Positions 44,951 to 54,285 of a stretch of DNA of 64,000 nucleotides are shown in pieces. Each line of letters begins with the position of its first letter. The stretch's first letter is position 1. The translations under genes and the position numbers were made by a program. The notes under the pieces are model-generated. The model worked only from the letters and a program-made list of their open reading frames with translations, was not told the origin of the DNA and did not search any database. This DNA is from Chondromyces crocatus (lineage in GTDB: Bacteria; Myxococcota_A; Polyangia; Polyangiales; Polyangiaceae): contig NZ_CP012159.1 in NCBI RefSeq assembly GCF_001189295.1, positions 2,308,001 through 2,372,000 of the forward strand, written 5' to 3'.

Positions 44951-45460
44951 TCAGGAGGGCTTGTGGAGGAGGCCCATCCAGCCTTCGAGCGCGCCGTACG
45001 ACACCACGTCGCAGATCTCTTGGACGAGGCGGATGCGATCGGGATGAGGGCTGGCGATGCCGCCCCGTAGCAAGGCGGCGGGCCATCCCCACTCGCGGGC
45101 GCCACGGAAGGTGTCGAGGACGCAGAACTCGGCGCAGAAGCCGCAGAGGATCAACATGTCGACGCCGCGGTCGCGGAGCTGTCGATCCAGGTCGGTCTTC
45201 CAGAAGGCGTTGCCGGAGCGCTTGTCGATGCGCAGATCGTCCGGCCTCGCGGCGATGCTCGGGTGCAGGGCGAAGGCCTCGGTGCCAGGAACGCGGGGCT
45301 CCTCGACATCGGAGACGATGACGACGGGAGCCTCCGCTTTGCGGAAGAGAGCGATGGCGCCATTGATGTACTCGACGGCAGCATGCAGCGAAGGGGTCGC
45401 CGGGGAGCCGTCGGCGAAGAACTCGTTCTGCATGTCGATGACCAGCAAGCCCAGCTTCAT
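44951..45460 (-). CDS. Isochorismatase-fold cysteine hydrolase
   Basis: A 169-residue member of the isochorismatase-like hydrolases (nicotinamidase, N-carbamoylsarcosine amidase and relatives). The triad is Asp9 in LLVIDMQNEF, Lys88 in FWKTDLD and Cys113 in CGFCAEFCVLDTFRG, with the expected spacing. The family hydrolyses amides or vinyl ethers, and the substrate here is not evident. Start is the ATG at 45460, where the conserved MKLGLLVIDMQ begins; the upstream frame is Arg/Pro shadow. It is shorter than nicotinamidase (about 210). It faces the lipoprotein gene divergently, 107 bases away. Confidence 0.86.
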   Translation of the reverse strand: MKLGLLVIDMQNEFFADGSPATPSLHAAVEYINGAIALFRKAEAPVVIVSDVEEPRVPGTEAFALHPSIAARPDDLRIDKRSGNAFWKTDLDRQLRDRGVDMLILCGFCAEFCVLDTFRGAREWGWPAALLRGGIASPHPDRIRLVQEICDVVSYGALEGWMGLLHKPS

Positions 45461-45567
45461 GGGCGCATGGTGGAGCCCTCGTGTCCGCATGACAAGCGGT
45501 TCGGCGGGCGCTCGGAGCCGTGGTAGCGTCGAGGGACCTGGCTCGGCCCGAACCCGGAGAGAGCGAC

Positions 45568-46719
45568 ATGATGCTTCGAAGAATGCGCGCACTGGAGGTG
45601 ACCTTCGTCGGCGCAGGCCTCTTGCTGCTGGCTGCCGTGGGATGTGGCTCCTCGGACGAGCCCACGCGACCGGGTGAGACGAGCAGCAGCGTCGGGGGAC
45701 AAGGGGGACAAGGCGGCGAAGGTGGGGGGCAGAGCGGTGGTGGAAGCGGGCAGGGAGGGAGCGCCGGGGGCGGGCTCGGTGGCCCATCCTGCACGCCGGG
45801 CGCGGTCATCGCTTGCTACTCGGGGCCTCCGGAGACGATCGGGGTGGGCATCTGCACGTGGGGGCAGGCGACCTGCCACCCGGATGGCAGCGGTTACGGG
45901 CCCTGCGAGGGCGAGGTCTTGCCGCGGGAAGAGGTGCCCGGCGACGCGGTGGATGACGATTGCGACGGGACGACGGTATCGGTCGGCGAGAGCCTGGTGG
46001 CCCGTTATTACATCAACGAGGATCCAGCGCTGGGGGTGACCGAGATCCAGGACACCTCGTCCCAGCCGCTGGCGCTGACGATCAGCAACCCGAACCCGCA
46101 GGCGCCGGTGCTCTCCGTGGCCGCCGACGCCGAGGGGCGCCGCGGCCTGGTGTGGACGACCGCAGGCACCGCAGCGACCGCATCGGCGATCATGTCGGGT
46201 ACGAAGGTGCAGACGCGGCTGAACGGGAACCAGGCGTTCACGATCGAGCTGGTCGCGCGCATCGAGGGCATCGTGAACTTCTCGCGCCTGGTCTTTCTCG
46301 GCCGCTCGGAGGCCGGGCAGAATGCATATGACGCGCTGGTCTTTCGCTTCGACAATGCAGGCCGACTCCAGGCGTACATCGAGGGGTCGAGCGTGGGGCG
46401 CTGGGAGTACGATTACGTCAATGTGGGGCGAGCGGTGTATCACCTGGTCGTCGACAGCGTGCAGCCGCTTGCCGACATGCGTCGCCGTCTGTACGTCAAT
46501 GGTGTCCACGTGCCTTCGGTCGAAGCGAACGCTCCTGCCCAGTTCTCCAACGTGAACCTGGCGACGAGCAACGTGTTCTCGATTGGCGGGCGTCCCTCGG
46601 GCACCCACTCCATCCGCGGGATGATCTTCTACGTGGCCCTCTACGAGACGGCGCTGGCCGTGGCAGATCTCCAGGCGAACGTGCAGGTCCTGCTGGGCGA
46701 CGACGATACGCCTCCTTGA
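45568..46719 (+). CDS. MopE-motif and LamG-like lipoprotein
   Basis: A 383-residue lipoprotein with a signal ending LLAAVGC (Cys near 26). A Gly/Ser/Gln tether (residues 32-75) is followed by the Cys-rich MopE-type metal-binding motif: CTWGQATCHPDGSGYGPCEGEVLPREE, then DAVDDDCDG. Residues 155-380 are a jelly-roll, LamG/concanavalin-like domain (ARIEGIVNFSRLVFLGRSE, then SIGGRPSGTHSIRGMIFYVALYE). This architecture is widespread in surface proteins of myxobacteria and suggests carbohydrate or calcium binding. The ATG at 45568 is chosen, with ATG 45571 next to it; the frame upstream is not coding. Confidence 0.78.
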   Translation: MMLRRMRALEVTFVGAGLLLLAAVGCGSSDEPTRPGETSSSVGGQGGQGGEGGGQSGGGSGQGGSAGGGLGGPSCTPGAVIACYSGPPETIGVGICTWGQATCHPDGSGYGPCEGEVLPREEVPGDAVDDDCDGTTVSVGESLVARYYINEDPALGVTEIQDTSSQPLALTISNPNPQAPVLSVAADAEGRRGLVWTTAGTAATASAIMSGTKVQTRLNGNQAFTIELVARIEGIVNFSRLVFLGRSEAGQNAYDALVFRFDNAGRLQAYIEGSSVGRWEYDYVNVGRAVYHLVVDSVQPLADMRRRLYVNGVHVPSVEANAPAQFSNVNLATSNVFSIGGRPSGTHSIRGMIFYVALYETALAVADLQANVQVLLGDDDTPP

Positions 46720-46835
46720 GCGGTGTTTGCAGGCGCGCTTGCCTTCTCTTTCCGATACCCGCAGGATGACGCCACGCGGACGTTCCTGGGACACGGACGT
46801 TCCTGGGACACGAAGGAGCGACGAGGGGAAGACCG

Positions 46836-49800
46836 ATGCCCGAACCGAGCGACTCGGGAGATGCACCGCTGCCGACGGTGGACACCGAGCCGGAAGAATT
46901 GCCCCCCCGTGATTTCCTGGTGGGTATCGGCTCGTCGGCCGGCGGGCTGGAAAGCCTGAGCGCCCTCTTCTCCACCATCTCGCCCGATCTCGACATCCCC
47001 TATGTCGTCGTGCAGCACCTCTCTCCGACGCATCGGAGCTTGCTTGCTCAGCTGATCGGTCGCGAGACGTCGATGCGGGTGGTGGAGATCGAGGATCAGG
47101 TCATCCCCGAGCCAAATACCGTCTACATCACCCCGGCGAACTGGAACCTGATCTACCGCGATCGCCGTCTGCATCTCATCGAGCCGGTCAAGGAGGTGTC
47201 ACCGAAGCCCTCGGTCAACTTGTTCTTCACGTCCCTCGCCGAGCAGAAAGGCGAAGACGCGGTGGGGATCATTCTGTCCGGGACCGGCTCCGATGGCGCC
47301 AGTGGCATCCGAGCCATCAAGGCGGCGGGGGGCTTCACCTTCGCGCAGGAGCCCAGCTCGGCGCGGTACAACGGCATGCCCCAGGCCGCGATCGATACCG
47401 ATCTCGTGGACTTCGTCCTCTCCCCCGAGGAGATGGCCAAGGAGCTAGCCAGCATCGCGCGCTCGAGGGGTCTGATCCGGTTGACCCGGCAGGAAGTTCC
47501 TTCGAGCTTGAAGACCTTGCTCGGGCGTGCCCGGCAGCGGACCAAGATCGACTTCTCCGATTACAAGGAGACCACCGTCTCGCGGCGGATCGAGCGACGG
47601 ATGGCCGCGAACCACGTGCGCTCGCTCGAGGAATACCTGGCGCTCACTGCCGAGCGTCCCGAGGAGCTGGATCGGCTCAGCAAAGACATCCTGATCTCGG
47701 TCACCGCCTTTTTCCGCGATCGTGAGCCTTTCGCGGCGCTGCGCCAGGTGCTGACGCGGATCGTCCGTGGAAAGGCAGAGGGGACCGAGATACGGGTGTG
47801 GGTGCCCGGTTGCGCGACTGGGGAGGAGGCGTACTCGATCGCGTTTCTGATCTCTGATCTGCTGGGGCCGCGGGTGAAGCGCTACAACGTGCAGATCTTC
47901 GCTACCGATCTGGACGAGGACGCCCTGTCCGTGGCGCGTAGAGGGCTGTACTCGGCGACGGCGGTGGCCGACGTCGATCCCGATCTGGTGTCGCGCTACT
48001 TCACGGTCCGTGGTGACCAGGTCGAGGTCTCCAAATCCGTCCGGGAGATGGTGCTCTTCGCGCGGCAGGATCTGGTGCAGGACCCGCCGTTCTTGCGGCT
48101 GGATCTGGTGAGCTGCCGCAATTTGCTCATCTACTTCAACGCCACGCTGCAAGCGCAGGTGCTGTCGACGTTCCACTACGCCCTGGCGCCTGGAGGGGTG
48201 CTCTTCCTGGGCAAGAGTGAGAGCATCCTGCCGCACCAGGGCCTGTTCGAGCCGCTTCACAAGGAGGGAAAGCTGTTTCGTCGGGGTAGCGCGCAGGTGA
48301 TGCCGACGCTTCGTTCCATCAGCGCCTTCGCTTCGGCGCGCGAGCCGCGTAGCCCTGCGCCGTCGAGGGATCGCAGGCCCGAAGAGCGGCTACTCGCTGC
48401 GGCAGCCGCTGCATACCTGCCTCCCAGCTTGCTCGTCGACGGGGCGCTCGACATCCAGTACGCGCACGGCGATGTCAGCGGGTTGCTGGAGTTCCCTTCG
48501 GGGCGACCCAGCCACAACGTGATCCGAGCCGTCCGCAAGGAGCTGCGCGCCGAGGTGCAGATGCTCATCTACCAGGCCCGCCAGCGAGGTGCTCCTGCGC
48601 ACGGGACGCCTCGCACGCTGCCTGGTCCGGGCGACGGGCGGACGATCCGGGTCTCGGTTCACCCGGCTCATCTGGACGAGGCGGGGCGTCCGGAAGGCGG
48701 GGGGGCTCCTGGGCGTGGTGGCGCGGAGCGTGGGAGACGCTCGGAGCCGGAGCTGTTTCTCGTGAGCTTCGAGCCAGCGAACGCGCGGGCCACCGTGCTG
48801 ACGGTGGAGGACATCGCCGAGAACGACCAGCTCGCGCTGCGGACCATGCACGACGAGCTGGCCACCACCCGCGAGCACATGCAGACGCTGGTGGAGGAGC
48901 TGGAGACCTCGAACGAGGAGATGCAGGCCTTGAACGAGGAGATGCAGGCCTCGAACGAGGAGCTGCAGTCGACCAACGAGGAGCTGGAGACGGCCAACGA
49001 GGAGCTGCAGTCGACCAACGAGGAGCTGACCACCGTCAACGAGGAGCTGCAAGTCAAGGCAGCCCAGCTCACCGAGGCGAACACCGACCTCGAGAACATC
49101 CAGTCGAGCACCGACCTGCCCATCCTGGTGGTCGATGAGCACCTTCGGGTGACCCGCTTCAACGAGGCGGCGGCGCGCGCGTTTACCCTCCGGCCGAGCG
49201 CGTTGATGCGCAGCGTGACGGAGGTCACCTTCGAGCCCACTTTCGAAGACGTCGCAGAGAAGATCCTCCGTGTGATCCGTGAGCGGCGGACCCACGAGGA
49301 GCAGCTCGGCGATCTGCGCCAGTTCGTCCACGTTCGGATCTCGCCCTACTTCACGACGGCGCGGCTCGTGCGCGGTGCGGTGCTCACCTTCCTGGATACG
49401 ACCAGCCTGGTCGTCGCCGAGTGGGGTCTGCGCGAGAGCCAGGACCGCCTGCTCGCGGTGATGAACAACTCGGTCGCCGTCATCACGGTGAAGGACGTCG
49501 CGGGCCGGTACGAGTTCGTCAACGCAGGGTTCGAGATGCTCACCGGGGTGTCCGCAGCGTCGGTGCTCGGAAAGTCCGACGAGCAGGCCTTGCCACCCGC
49601 GTTCGCCGAGGCGTTCCGGGAGCGCGAGCTGGAGGTGATTCGACGTCGCCAGCCGATCACCTCGGAGGACTCGCTGCCGGTGGGGGGCAAGCGGCGCTGG
49701 TATCTGGCCGTCAGGTTCCCGCTCTTCGGTCCGGATCAGGTGGTCAACGCGGTGTGCACGCAGCTCACCGACATCACCGAGCGCAAGGAGATCGATCGCG

Positions 49801-50486
49801 TGAAGAGCGAGTTCATCTCGCTGCTGAGCCATGAGCTGCGCACGCCGCTCACCTCCATCCGGGGCTCGCTCGGACTGATCGCCGGCGGCGTGGCCGGAGA
49901 ACTCGCGCCGCGTGCGCGGGAGCTGGTCGAGAACGCCCTCGGTAACACGGAGCGGATCTCCCGGCTGGTGAGCGACATCCTCGACATGGAGCGGATCGGC
50001 TCGGGGAGGCCTGGCTTCTCGGCCGAGCGACAGGAGGTGGCGCCCATCCTCGACCAGGCGCTCCTCTTCGCCGAGGAGCTGGGGCGGGAGCACCGGGTGA
50101 GGTTCCTACTCGCCGAGCCAGCGCGGGGCGCCATGGCGCGGGTGGACGGTGAGCGCCTGGGGCAGGCGGTGGAGAATCTGCTGTCGAACGCAGCGAAGTT
50201 CTCGCCACCTGGTGACGATGTGCTGGTCTCTCTCGCTCGTCGTGAAGGGGGGATGCTCAGGATCAGCGTCACGGATCGAGGCCCCGGGATCCCCGAGTCC
50301 CTTCGTGGCAGGGTCTTCGAGCGGTTCATCCATACCGAGATCACCGAATCGCGTCGCAAGGGGGGAAACGGGCTGGGGCTGGCGCTCGCGAGGGCCATCG
50401 TCGAAGCGATGGGTGGGAAGATCGGCTTTCACCCGAATCCACAAGCTGGCACCACGTTCTACATCGACCTGCCCGAGGTGACCTGA
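46836..50486 (+). CDS. CheB-CheR-PAS histidine kinase fusion
   Basis: A 1216-residue cytoplasmic signalling fusion. Residues 25-205 are a CheB methylesterase with Ser34 in GSSAGG, His61 in QHLSP and Asp153 in GTGSDGA. About 220-490 is a CheR methyltransferase ([42 protein letters not shown]). A coiled coil at about 688-745 is made of seven-residue repeats ([21 protein letters not shown] and so on). Two PAS segments follow, then HisKA with SHELRTPL near residue 998 and an HATPase domain with [16 protein letters not shown]. There is no receiver domain on CheB. It may couple methylation-type sensory adaptation to phosphorelay. No chemoreceptor or regulator gene is adjacent. Confidence 0.9.
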   Translation: MPEPSDSGDAPLPTVDTEPEELPPRDFLVGIGSSAGGLESLSALFSTISPDLDIPYVVVQHLSPTHRSLLAQLIGRETSMRVVEIEDQVIPEPNTVYITPANWNLIYRDRRLHLIEPVKEVSPKPSVNLFFTSLAEQKGEDAVGIILSGTGSDGASGIRAIKAAGGFTFAQEPSSARYNGMPQAAIDTDLVDFVLSPEEMAKELASIARSRGLIRLTRQEVPSSLKTLLGRARQRTKIDFSDYKETTVSRRIERRMAANHVRSLEEYLALTAERPEELDRLSKDILISVTAFFRDREPFAALRQVLTRIVRGKAEGTEIRVWVPGCATGEEAYSIAFLISDLLGPRVKRYNVQIFATDLDEDALSVARRGLYSATAVADVDPDLVSRYFTVRGDQVEVSKSVREMVLFARQDLVQDPPFLRLDLVSCRNLLIYFNATLQAQVLSTFHYALAPGGVLFLGKSESILPHQGLFEPLHKEGKLFRRGSAQVMPTLRSISAFASAREPRSPAPSRDRRPEERLLAAAAAAYLPPSLLVDGALDIQYAHGDVSGLLEFPSGRPSHNVIRAVRKELRAEVQMLIYQARQRGAPAHGTPRTLPGPGDGRTIRVSVHPAHLDEAGRPEGGGAPGRGGAERGRRSEPELFLVSFEPANARATVLTVEDIAENDQLALRTMHDELATTREHMQTLVEELETSNEEMQALNEEMQASNEELQSTNEELETANEELQSTNEELTTVNEELQVKAAQLTEANTDLENIQSSTDLPILVVDEHLRVTRFNEAAARAFTLRPSALMRSVTEVTFEPTFEDVAEKILRVIRERRTHEEQLGDLRQFVHVRISPYFTTARLVRGAVLTFLDTTSLVVAEWGLRESQDRLLAVMNNSVAVITVKDVAGRYEFVNAGFEMLTGVSAASVLGKSDEQALPPAFAEAFRERELEVIRRRQPITSEDSLPVGGKRRWYLAVRFPLFGPDQVVNAVCTQLTDITERKEIDRVKSEFISLLSHELRTPLTSIRGSLGLIAGGVAGELAPRARELVENALGNTERISRLVSDILDMERIGSGRPGFSAERQEVAPILDQALLFAEELGREHRVRFLLAEPARGAMARVDGERLGQAVENLLSNAAKFSPPGDDVLVSLARREGGMLRISVTDRGPGIPESLRGRVFERFIHTEITESRRKGGNGLGLALARAIVEAMGGKIGFHPNPQAGTTFYIDLPEVT

Positions 50487-50571
50487 GCCCTTCCGACGGC
50501 CGTCTTCTCCGTGTTACCAACATCGCGGTCATGACGGACATGCAGGTCTTCCCCACGGTGCGGGTCACGCC

Positions 50572-51369
50572 TTGAGCGCCCCGCTGGACGATGGTGGCGC
50601 CGCTCCGACGCTCGAAGCAGAGCAGCTCGTGAAGCGCTTCGGTGCCGTCGCGGCCGTGAGCGGTGTCGATGTGCGGGTCCGTGCGGGCGAGGTGGTCGGC
50701 TTGCTCGGTCCAAACGGCGCCGGGAAGACCACGACCCTGCGGTTGCTCGCGGGCATACTCTCCCCCACGTCGGGACGCGTCCGGATCGGCGGCGTGGATC
50801 TCGCCGCGAACCCGCTCGAAGCGAAGCAGCGCATCGGCTTTCTCTCGGGGGACACCCAGCTCTACCAGCGGCTCACCCCGCGCGAGGTGCTGCGCTACTT
50901 CGGACGTCTGTACGGGATGGCCCCGGCGCGCCTGGAGCAGCGCATCGAGGTGCTGGTCCAGGATCTCGAGATGGGGGAGTTTGCCTCGCGTCCCTGCGGG
51001 ACCCTGTCCACGGGTCAGCGCCAGCGCGCCAACATCGCTCGGGCCTTCCTGCACGAACCGGAGCTGCTCATCCTCGACGAGCCGACGAACGCGCTCGATG
51101 TGCTGAGCGGCCGCTTCATCGTCGAGTCGATCCGGCGTGAGCGGGCTGCGGGGCGGGCCATCTTGCTGTCGACCCACGTGATGAGCGAGGCAGAGTACCT
51201 CTGCGATCGCATCGTGCTCCTGCACGAGGGCCGGGTGGTGGACGCGGGGACCCTGACCGAGCTGCTGGAGCGTACGGGCCAGAAGAACCTGACCGATGCG
51301 TTCCTGCATCACGTGGAGCGCCGGCGTGAGCCGCGAGGCGCCGCCTCGAGCGAGGGCGAGCCATGCTGA
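50572..51369 (+). CDS. NatA-like ABC exporter ATPase
   Basis: A 265-residue ATPase of the NatA/ABC-2 group, which drives sodium or drug export. Walker A is GPNGAGKTTT, the signature is LSTGQRQRANIARAFL and Walker B is LLILDEPTNALD, followed by LLSTHVMSEAEYLCDR. The opening MSAPLDDGG starts at a TTG with no strong ribosome site. It overlaps the permease gene by seven bases. The pair lies 85 bases downstream of the sensory fusion, but nothing shows they are linked in function. Confidence 0.87.
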   Translation: MSAPLDDGGAAPTLEAEQLVKRFGAVAAVSGVDVRVRAGEVVGLLGPNGAGKTTTLRLLAGILSPTSGRVRIGGVDLAANPLEAKQRIGFLSGDTQLYQRLTPREVLRYFGRLYGMAPARLEQRIEVLVQDLEMGEFASRPCGTLSTGQRQRANIARAFLHEPELLILDEPTNALDVLSGRFIVESIRRERAAGRAILLSTHVMSEAEYLCDRIVLLHEGRVVDAGTLTELLERTGQKNLTDAFLHHVERRREPRGAASSEGEPC

Positions 51370-53489
51370 GGTTCTCGATCGTCTGGACGATCCTGTGCAA
51401 GGAGCTCCAGGAGACGCTGCGGGACCGGCGCACGCTGTTCCGGCTGATCCTGCTGCCCGTGATTCTCTATCCGATCTTCGCGATCGGCATCAGCAAGCTG
51501 CTCGGGAGCGAGTCGGCGGCGCGCGCGGCGCGTCCCTCGGTGGTGGCTGTCTGGGGGCGGCTGCCTGCCTCTTTCGAGCAGACACTGAAGGAGACCAAGC
51601 GCATCGAGATCCAGCCCTGGGCAGGGATCCCCGAGGCGCTGCGGCGGGACTTTGCCGAGAAGACGCTCGAGCCGCCCCCCTATCCCGACGCTGCCGAGCG
51701 GGAGGAGGACGAGGAGGCGGAGGCCACCAGCAAGATCGCGACCCAGTGGACCGAGCCCGACAACGAGGTGTTGCTCGCCGCCCGAGCGGCGCTCTCCCGC
51801 CACGAGGTGGACGTCGTGGTGGTCGCGTGGAGCGACTTCGCGCCGGCCGTGGAGCAGAACCGGCAGGGGCAGGTCTCCATCTACTTCGACTCGGTGCGAC
51901 CCGACTCCACCACGGCGCGCAACCGCCTCGACGCCGCCGTCACCCGCGCCCGAAAGGTGATCCGGGAAGAGCGAGAGGTCCGCGCTGGCGTCCCGTCGGG
52001 CTTCTCGACCCCCATCGAGCTGCTGTTCCGCAACGCAGCCCCCGAGCGCCGTCGGGTGGGTCAGATCCTCGGCTCGATGATGCCGATGATGCTGATCTTG
52101 ATGTCGCTCCTCGGCGCCTTCTTGCCAGCGATCGACCTGACGGCCGGTGAGAAGGAGCGCGGCACGATGCAGACCCTGCTCTGCGCGCCGGTGCGCCCGC
52201 TGGAGATCATCTGGGGGAAATTCCTCGCCGTCTGGTGCATCGCCGTGCTCACCGCGCTGGCGAACGTCATCAGCCTCGCGTTCACGGTGCGTCGCCTGTT
52301 GCCCACCGTGGAACACGTGGCGCCGAGCGTTTTTCTGCTCACCTTCGTGCTGCTCGTGCCGGTGACCTTCCTGTTCTCCGCCCTGTTTCTCGCGCTCGCC
52401 GTGTTCGCGCGGGACTTCAAGGACGGCCAGAACGCGCTCATGCCGGCCACCTTGCCCCTCACGTTGCTCGCAGGGGTCGCTTCCCTCCCCATCGTGGAGC
52501 TGAATCCCTGGACCGCGCTCGTCCCGGTCCTGAACATCGCCCTCCTGATCAAGGCGCTGTTCCTGGGTGACGTGACGTCGCAGCTCATCTTCTGGTCGCT
52601 CTTTTCTTCCACGATCTACGCAGCCCTCTCCTTGCTGCTCGCGGCGCGCATCTTCGGTCGAGAGCAGGTGTTGCTCGGCGGTCGGGAAGGCGCCCGTGAG
52701 CTGCTCGGTCTGGAGAGGCGCGACGGGGGGGAGCCGAGCGCGGCGTTTTCGCTGACGTCGCTGGGGATCATCCTGGTGGTGGCCTATTACGGCAGCCTGG
52801 CCGTCATGCAGCTCGGCATTGCCGGTCAGCTCCTGTCCACGCAGCTGGGGATGTTCCTGCTCCCCACGCTGCTCCTCGTGCTCGGCTTCGGCTACTCGGC
52901 CCGGGAGACCTTCGCGCTGCGTCTGCCGCCGCTGGGTGGCCTCCTGGGGGCATTCCTCGTCGGGATCTCGGGCTGGGTGGTGATTGCCGGGCTCGTCGTG
53001 CGCTTCCTGCCGCCGCCCGACGAGCTCGCGCGCGAGCTGAGCAAGGCGATCCTTCTCGATGGCGCGCCGCTCTGGTGGGTCTTGCTGCTCACGGCAGTGA
53101 TGCCCGCGGTCTGCGAAGAGCTGCTCTTCCGCGGCCTTCTTTACTCGGGCCTGCGCCGGTTCGGACCCGCCCTGGCGATCGGCGTCTCGTCGCTCCTGTT
53201 CGGTCTCGCCCACGGCTCGGTGTTTCGCCTGCTTCCCACCCTGTTGCTCGGGGTCGGCATGGGGTACGCGCGCTACCGTACGGGCTCGATCGCCGCGGGG
53301 ATGCTGATTCACATGCTGAACAACGGCATTGCTGCGAGCTTGCTCTACTTCATGCCGGAGATGGTCGAGGCGTCGGAGGACGTTCCCTGGAGCGCGACAG
53401 CCGTCGGCGTCGCGGTGTACATGGCCGGGATTGCCTTGCTTCAGGGCTCTCGAACGGAGGAGCCGAAGGCGAGCGTTCCCGCCGTCTGA
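51363..53489 (+). CDS. ABC-2 permease fused to a CPBP protease domain
   Basis: A 708-residue membrane protein. The N-terminal two-thirds is a NatB-type ABC-2 permease: a first membrane helix (LILLPVILYPIFAIG), a large extracytoplasmic domain (residues 55-235), then a helix bundle with LTAGEKERGTMQTLLCAPVRPLEIIWGKF read in parts. From about residue 575 it is a CPBP-type intramembrane protease with EELLFRG and LLFGLAHG, followed by a third His in IHMLNNG. Fusions of this sort are known in bacteria, but their substrates are not. Joining an exporter to a membrane protease suggests that the cargo is a peptide that is cleaved while it is exported. Confidence 0.85.
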   Translation: MLRFSIVWTILCKELQETLRDRRTLFRLILLPVILYPIFAIGISKLLGSESAARAARPSVVAVWGRLPASFEQTLKETKRIEIQPWAGIPEALRRDFAEKTLEPPPYPDAAEREEDEEAEATSKIATQWTEPDNEVLLAARAALSRHEVDVVVVAWSDFAPAVEQNRQGQVSIYFDSVRPDSTTARNRLDAAVTRARKVIREEREVRAGVPSGFSTPIELLFRNAAPERRRVGQILGSMMPMMLILMSLLGAFLPAIDLTAGEKERGTMQTLLCAPVRPLEIIWGKFLAVWCIAVLTALANVISLAFTVRRLLPTVEHVAPSVFLLTFVLLVPVTFLFSALFLALAVFARDFKDGQNALMPATLPLTLLAGVASLPIVELNPWTALVPVLNIALLIKALFLGDVTSQLIFWSLFSSTIYAALSLLLAARIFGREQVLLGGREGARELLGLERRDGGEPSAAFSLTSLGIILVVAYYGSLAVMQLGIAGQLLSTQLGMFLLPTLLLVLGFGYSARETFALRLPPLGGLLGAFLVGISGWVVIAGLVVRFLPPPDELARELSKAILLDGAPLWWVLLLTAVMPAVCEELLFRGLLYSGLRRFGPALAIGVSSLLFGLAHGSVFRLLPTLLLGVGMGYARYRTGSIAAGMLIHMLNNGIAASLLYFMPEMVEASEDVPWSATAVGVAVYMAGIALLQGSRTEEPKASVPAV

Positions 53490-53547
53490 GCGGGACGAGT
53501 GCGAGACGAGGTGCCCGCATAGCCCGGGCCATGGGAGATGACGGGGG

Positions 53548-54285
53548 ATGCTGGAGGCGCGAGCGATCTGCAAGAGTTACCGCGGCCAGCCCGTCCTGCA
53601 TCCGCTGAGCGTTTCGTTCGAGGCAGGGCGCACCACGGCCCTCATCGGCCCCAGTGGGTGCGGCAAATCCACGCTGCTGCGCATCCTGATAGGCCTCGTC
53701 AGTGCGGATCGAGGAGAGGTCTTCGTCGCGGGTGAGCGGTTCACGCCCGAGAGCGCGCGCCGCCTGCGCCATCGCATGGGCTATGTCATCCAGGAGGGCG
53801 GCCTCTTTCCGCACCTGTCCGCTCGCGATAACGTCACGCTCCTCGCCTCTCACCTGGGCTGGTCGGCCGAGCGGATGGCGGAGCGCATCGCGACGCTCCG
53901 CGCACTGGTCCGGCTACCCGAGGAGGCCCTCGCGCGATTCCCCGGTCAGCTCTCGGGTGGCCAGCGCCAGCGTGTGAGCCTCATGCGCGCGCTCATGCTC
54001 GATCCCGAGGTGCTGCTCCTGGACGAGCCGATGGGGGCCCTCGACCCGATGATCCGGGCCGAGCTCCAGGCAGACCTGAAGGAGGTCTTTGCCGCGCTGG
54101 GCAAAGCCGTCGCCCTGGTGACCCACGATCTGGGGGAGGCTGCCTACCTCGCACACGAGATTCTCCTGCTCCGCGAAGGACACGTGATCCAGCGAGGCTC
54201 CTTCGACGAGTTGCTGAAGGCGCCAGCCGACACCTTCGTGACCCGCTTCGTCCAGGCGCAGCGCTGGCCCGAGGAGAGCCCGTGA
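53548..54285 (+). CDS. Opu-type ABC importer ATPase
   Basis: A 245-residue ATPase with Walker A GPSGCGKST, signature LSGGQRQRVSLMRAL and Walker B LLLDEPMGALDP, then LVTHDLGEAAYLAHE. It matches the family that drives glycine betaine, choline or ergothioneine uptake but has no CBS domains at the C-terminus, unlike OpuA/OpuC ATPases (about 380-400 residues), so it should not be regulated by ionic strength in that way. The ATG at 53548 has GGGGG before it. It overlaps the next gene by four bases (GTGA). Confidence 0.84.
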   Translation: MLEARAICKSYRGQPVLHPLSVSFEAGRTTALIGPSGCGKSTLLRILIGLVSADRGEVFVAGERFTPESARRLRHRMGYVIQEGGLFPHLSARDNVTLLASHLGWSAERMAERIATLRALVRLPEEALARFPGQLSGGQRQRVSLMRALMLDPEVLLLDEPMGALDPMIRAELQADLKEVFAALGKAVALVTHDLGEAAYLAHEILLLREGHVIQRGSFDELLKAPADTFVTRFVQAQRWPEESP

